From positions 310,001-374,000 of the forward strand of contig NZ_JAXMIH010000005.1 of NCBI RefSeq assembly GCF_034366625.1: 64,000 bases of DNA, in the 5' to 3' direction. The notes beneath the pieces are model-generated. The model did not search any database and was not told the DNA's origin. It saw nothing but the letters and a program-made list of their open reading frames with translations. A program made the translations under genes and the position numbers. The stretch comes from Prosthecobacter sp. Its GTDB lineage: Bacteria; Verrucomicrobiota; Verrucomicrobiia; Verrucomicrobiales; Verrucomicrobiaceae. This document shows positions 62,554 to 64,000 of the stretch, piece after piece; positions within the stretch are counted from its first letter, which is position 1; every line of letters starts with the position of its first letter.

Positions 62554-63270
62554 TTACTTCGATTCGACGAGCTTGAAGTTCTTGAATTGAACGATCATCG
62601 GCGGGCCCTGGTGAATCTGCAGCGCCAGCAGACCTTCCTTCGGCGCATTGGCGGCATCTTCATCAGTCACATCGACCGTCTGCATGCCATTGATGAAGTG
62701 TTGCACATGATTGCCCTTGGCGACGATGCGGTACTCGTTCCAATCCTCTTTCTTGATCGCGGCCTGGATCGCGGCGCTATCGCCCACGGTGCCGGCTTTT
62801 TCGACCACCGGCTTCTTGCCGTCCGGACCGGCCTTGATCACGGTCTTCTCACCACGCAGGGCCAGAATGCCGCGACCGCGTTCTTCATAAAGAATGCCGC
62901 TGTATTTTTCCCCGGCCTCAAAATCGGCCTGATAGCCGCTGATGATCGGCCCGAACTCGCCTGGGGTGAGTTCCTTGCTGCGGTACTGGACGCCAGAGTT
63001 GCCCTTTTCGATGCGGAACTGGAACGTCAGCTCGAAATCAGCCACGGTGCCGCCCTTCCAGACGAGGAAGGTGTTGTGCTTGATGATGCCTTTCTTCGGA
63101 TCGGCGGGGTCAGGTGGCGTGATGCCGGTGATCGCGCCGTCCTTCACGCTCCAGAGGTCTTTGTTGCCCTCCCAGCCGGTCAGGTCTTTGCCATTGAAGA
63201 TCTCTTTCTCTTCGGCGCTGGCAAAGGAGAGCGCGGTGAACAAAGCGGCGAGCGTGAGGTGCAGTTTCAT
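62554..63270 (-). CDS. secreted DUF1080 protein (3-keto-disaccharide hydrolase family)
   Basis: A 238-residue protein with a signal peptide ('LTLAALFTALSFASA'). 'IFNGKDLTGWEGN' is the opening signature of the DUF1080 family, and 'NSGVQYRSKELTPGEFGPI', 'GYQADFEAGEKYSGILYEER' and 'WNEYRIVAKGNHVQHFINGM' follow the concanavalin-like jelly roll of the family. Some members hydrolyse 3-keto-glycosides. It probably acts on carbohydrates outside the cell. Start moved to 63270 for the signal peptide. Confidence 0.9.
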   Translation of the reverse strand: MKLHLTLAALFTALSFASAEEKEIFNGKDLTGWEGNKDLWSVKDGAITGITPPDPADPKKGIIKHNTFLVWKGGTVADFELTFQFRIEKGNSGVQYRSKELTPGEFGPIISGYQADFEAGEKYSGILYEERGRGILALRGEKTVIKAGPDGKKPVVEKAGTVGDSAAIQAAIKKEDWNEYRIVAKGNHVQHFINGMQTVDVTDEDAANAPKEGLLALQIHQGPPMIVQFKNFKLVESK

Positions 63271-63385
63271 GGTTGGATGAGGTTGGGCGGGCGAGGTGTA
63301 ACGCGAGGGCGTGCGCTTGTCTATCGCTTTGCGGGCGTGGCGAATCGTGCTTGCGGTTCTTCCCGCCGGTGATACACCGCGCGCG

Positions 63386-63805
63386 ATGCAACTGCCGCGT
63401 TTTTTCTCCTCGCCCCAACTGTGGCGCTCGTTCGTCATCCTTTGGGCGGCCGTTCTCTACTGGCTCTCAGAGCAGAGCAAACTGCCCTCGCCTGGGAAAT
63501 TCGAGGGCATCGACAAAATCGAGCACACACTCTATTTCGCCGCCGGTGGCATGTGCTTCCTGCTCAGCCTGCGGCTCGCCGGTTTCGCCCGCAAGACGGC
63601 GGTCGCCATCGTTTTGACCGTGCTGTTCTGCTCCATTGTCGGCGTCCTTGATGAGTGGCATCAAACCTTCACCCCTAGCCGTAGCGGCGGCGATTTACGG
63701 GACTGGATCGCTGACACGCTCGGCGGCTTCCTCGGGTTTTTCCTCGCGTTGTGCGCTGAGAAATGGCTCACTTCAACGGGAACCACCACATCAGCAGCGC
63801 GGTGA
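63386..63805 (+). CDS. VanZ family membrane protein
   Basis: A 139-residue protein with four predicted helices and the VanZ-family hallmarks 'GIDKIEHTLYFAAGGMC' and 'DEWHQTFTPSRSGGDLRDWI' with 'ADTLGGFLGFF'. The family includes VanZ of teicoplanin resistance but most members are of unknown function, and no van genes are near, so resistance is not implied. The ATG at 63386 gives the normal length. Its last 38 bases overlap the end of nuoH on the other strand. Confidence 0.88.
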   Translation: MQLPRFFSSPQLWRSFVILWAAVLYWLSEQSKLPSPGKFEGIDKIEHTLYFAAGGMCFLLSLRLAGFARKTAVAIVLTVLFCSIVGVLDEWHQTFTPSRSGGDLRDWIADTLGGFLGFFLALCAEKWLTSTGTTTSAAR

Positions 63806-64000
63806 GGAACACGTTCGCGAGGGCGAGTTCGAAAAAGACCTTCCAGCCGAGCGCCATGAGCTGATCGAAGCGGAAGCGCGGCAGCGTCCAGCGGATGACG
63901 ATGAAGAAGACGATGAAGAAGAACACCTTCGCGAAGAACGTCGCGATGTGCAGCAGGCCGGTGTAGAGCGGCGTGTCGCCGGGGCTGAAATGGAGCTGCA
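63768..64000 (-). CDS. nuoH: NADH-quinone oxidoreductase subunit H, C-terminal part (truncated by window edge)
   Basis: The minus-strand frame is open from the right edge and ends at a TGA (63768-63770 on the plus strand), giving 76 complete codons of the C-terminus. It contains 'FFAKVFFFIVFFIVIRWTLP' and 'RFRFDQLMALGWKVFFELAL' and ends 'ANVFLTALLMWWFPLK'. This matches the last two transmembrane helices of NuoH, the membrane-arm subunit of complex I at the quinone entry; 'RWTLPRFRFDQLM' is a highly conserved NuoH signature. The rest lies beyond the window, where further nuo genes would be expected upstream. Confidence 0.88.
   Translation of the reverse strand, partial: QLHFSPGDTPLYTGLLHIATFFAKVFFFIVFFIVIRWTLPRFRFDQLMALGWKVFFELALANVFLTALLMWWFPLK

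Noticed and set aside
63386..63805. Glycopeptide resistance by VanZ
   Set aside because: VanZ-fold proteins are widespread and mostly unrelated to resistance; no other van gene is present.

Overview
The window is G+C-rich chromosomal DNA from a bacterium of the PVC group, most likely a member of the Verrucomicrobia close to the Prosthecobacter/Verrucomicrobium lineage. This is inferred from gene content, not from an rRNA. The supporting families are planctomycete-type cytochromes (PSCyt1/DUF1549/DUF1553), DUF1501, DUF1080, SHD1-domain proteins, a sulfatase, Tat-exported Gfo/Idh/MocA oxidoreductases, WD40-bearing Ser/Thr kinases paired with ECF sigma factors, and the C-terminal 'FYRL' type domain. 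Genes are tightly packed on both strands. No gene-free stretch exceeds about 300 bases. No rRNA, tRNA, CRISPR array, insertion sequence or integrase was found.

Layout. 0-3.1 kb: a probable three-gene operon (hydrolase C-terminus, M81/MlrC-like peptidase, enolase-superfamily enzyme). 3.2-9 kb: WD40 Ser/Thr kinase, ECF sigma factor, short membrane protein and a larger membrane-anchored protein. 9-12 kb: a DUF1549/DUF1553 cytochrome. 12-17.9 kb: pseudokinase-discoidin fusion, proC, a small membrane protein, sulfite/nitrite reductase hemoprotein and a coiled-coil lipoprotein. 17.9-23.3 kb: small cytochrome with SHD1 domain, a secreted acidic repeat protein, a second ECF sigma factor and a second WD40 kinase. 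23.2-28.2 kb: AlkD-like protein, a secreted protein, a class I aminotransferase, a lower-G+C two-gene unit of unknown function and an M14-like deacylase. 28.3-39.2 kb: a polysaccharide-flavoured block (alginate-export-type porin, sialate O-acetylesterase, sulfatase, DUF1501, Gfo/Idh/MocA, cyclase, rhomboid-like protein, sugar ABC permease).

40-48.7 kb holds the most notable system: two ketosynthase-like genes, an AMP-ligase, a methyltransferase, a NodB deacetylase, an LpxL-like acyltransferase, a halogenase-family flavoprotein and chorismate synthase. They are arranged as alternating same-strand pairs, three of them coupled by ATGA overlaps. The content resembles part of an aryl-polyene/flexirubin-type lipid-pigment cluster, but no carrier protein, ketoreductase or dehydratase is present, so this reading is an inference.

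48.7-64 kb is mostly housekeeping and envelope genes: a frameshifted gene, a C39-like peptidase, glgC, a cytochrome-LRR protein, peroxiredoxin, a glycine-zipper lipoprotein, fumC, two universal stress proteins, a subtilisin-like protein, a lipoprotein hydrolase, a cupredoxin, OsmC, a possible caspase-fold protein, DUF1080, VanZ and the C-terminus of nuoH running off the right edge.

Start codons were moved inward from the longest open frame wherever a signal peptide, domain start or neighbouring gene required it. Shine-Dalgarno sequences are generally weak, so many starts are judged from protein features alone.
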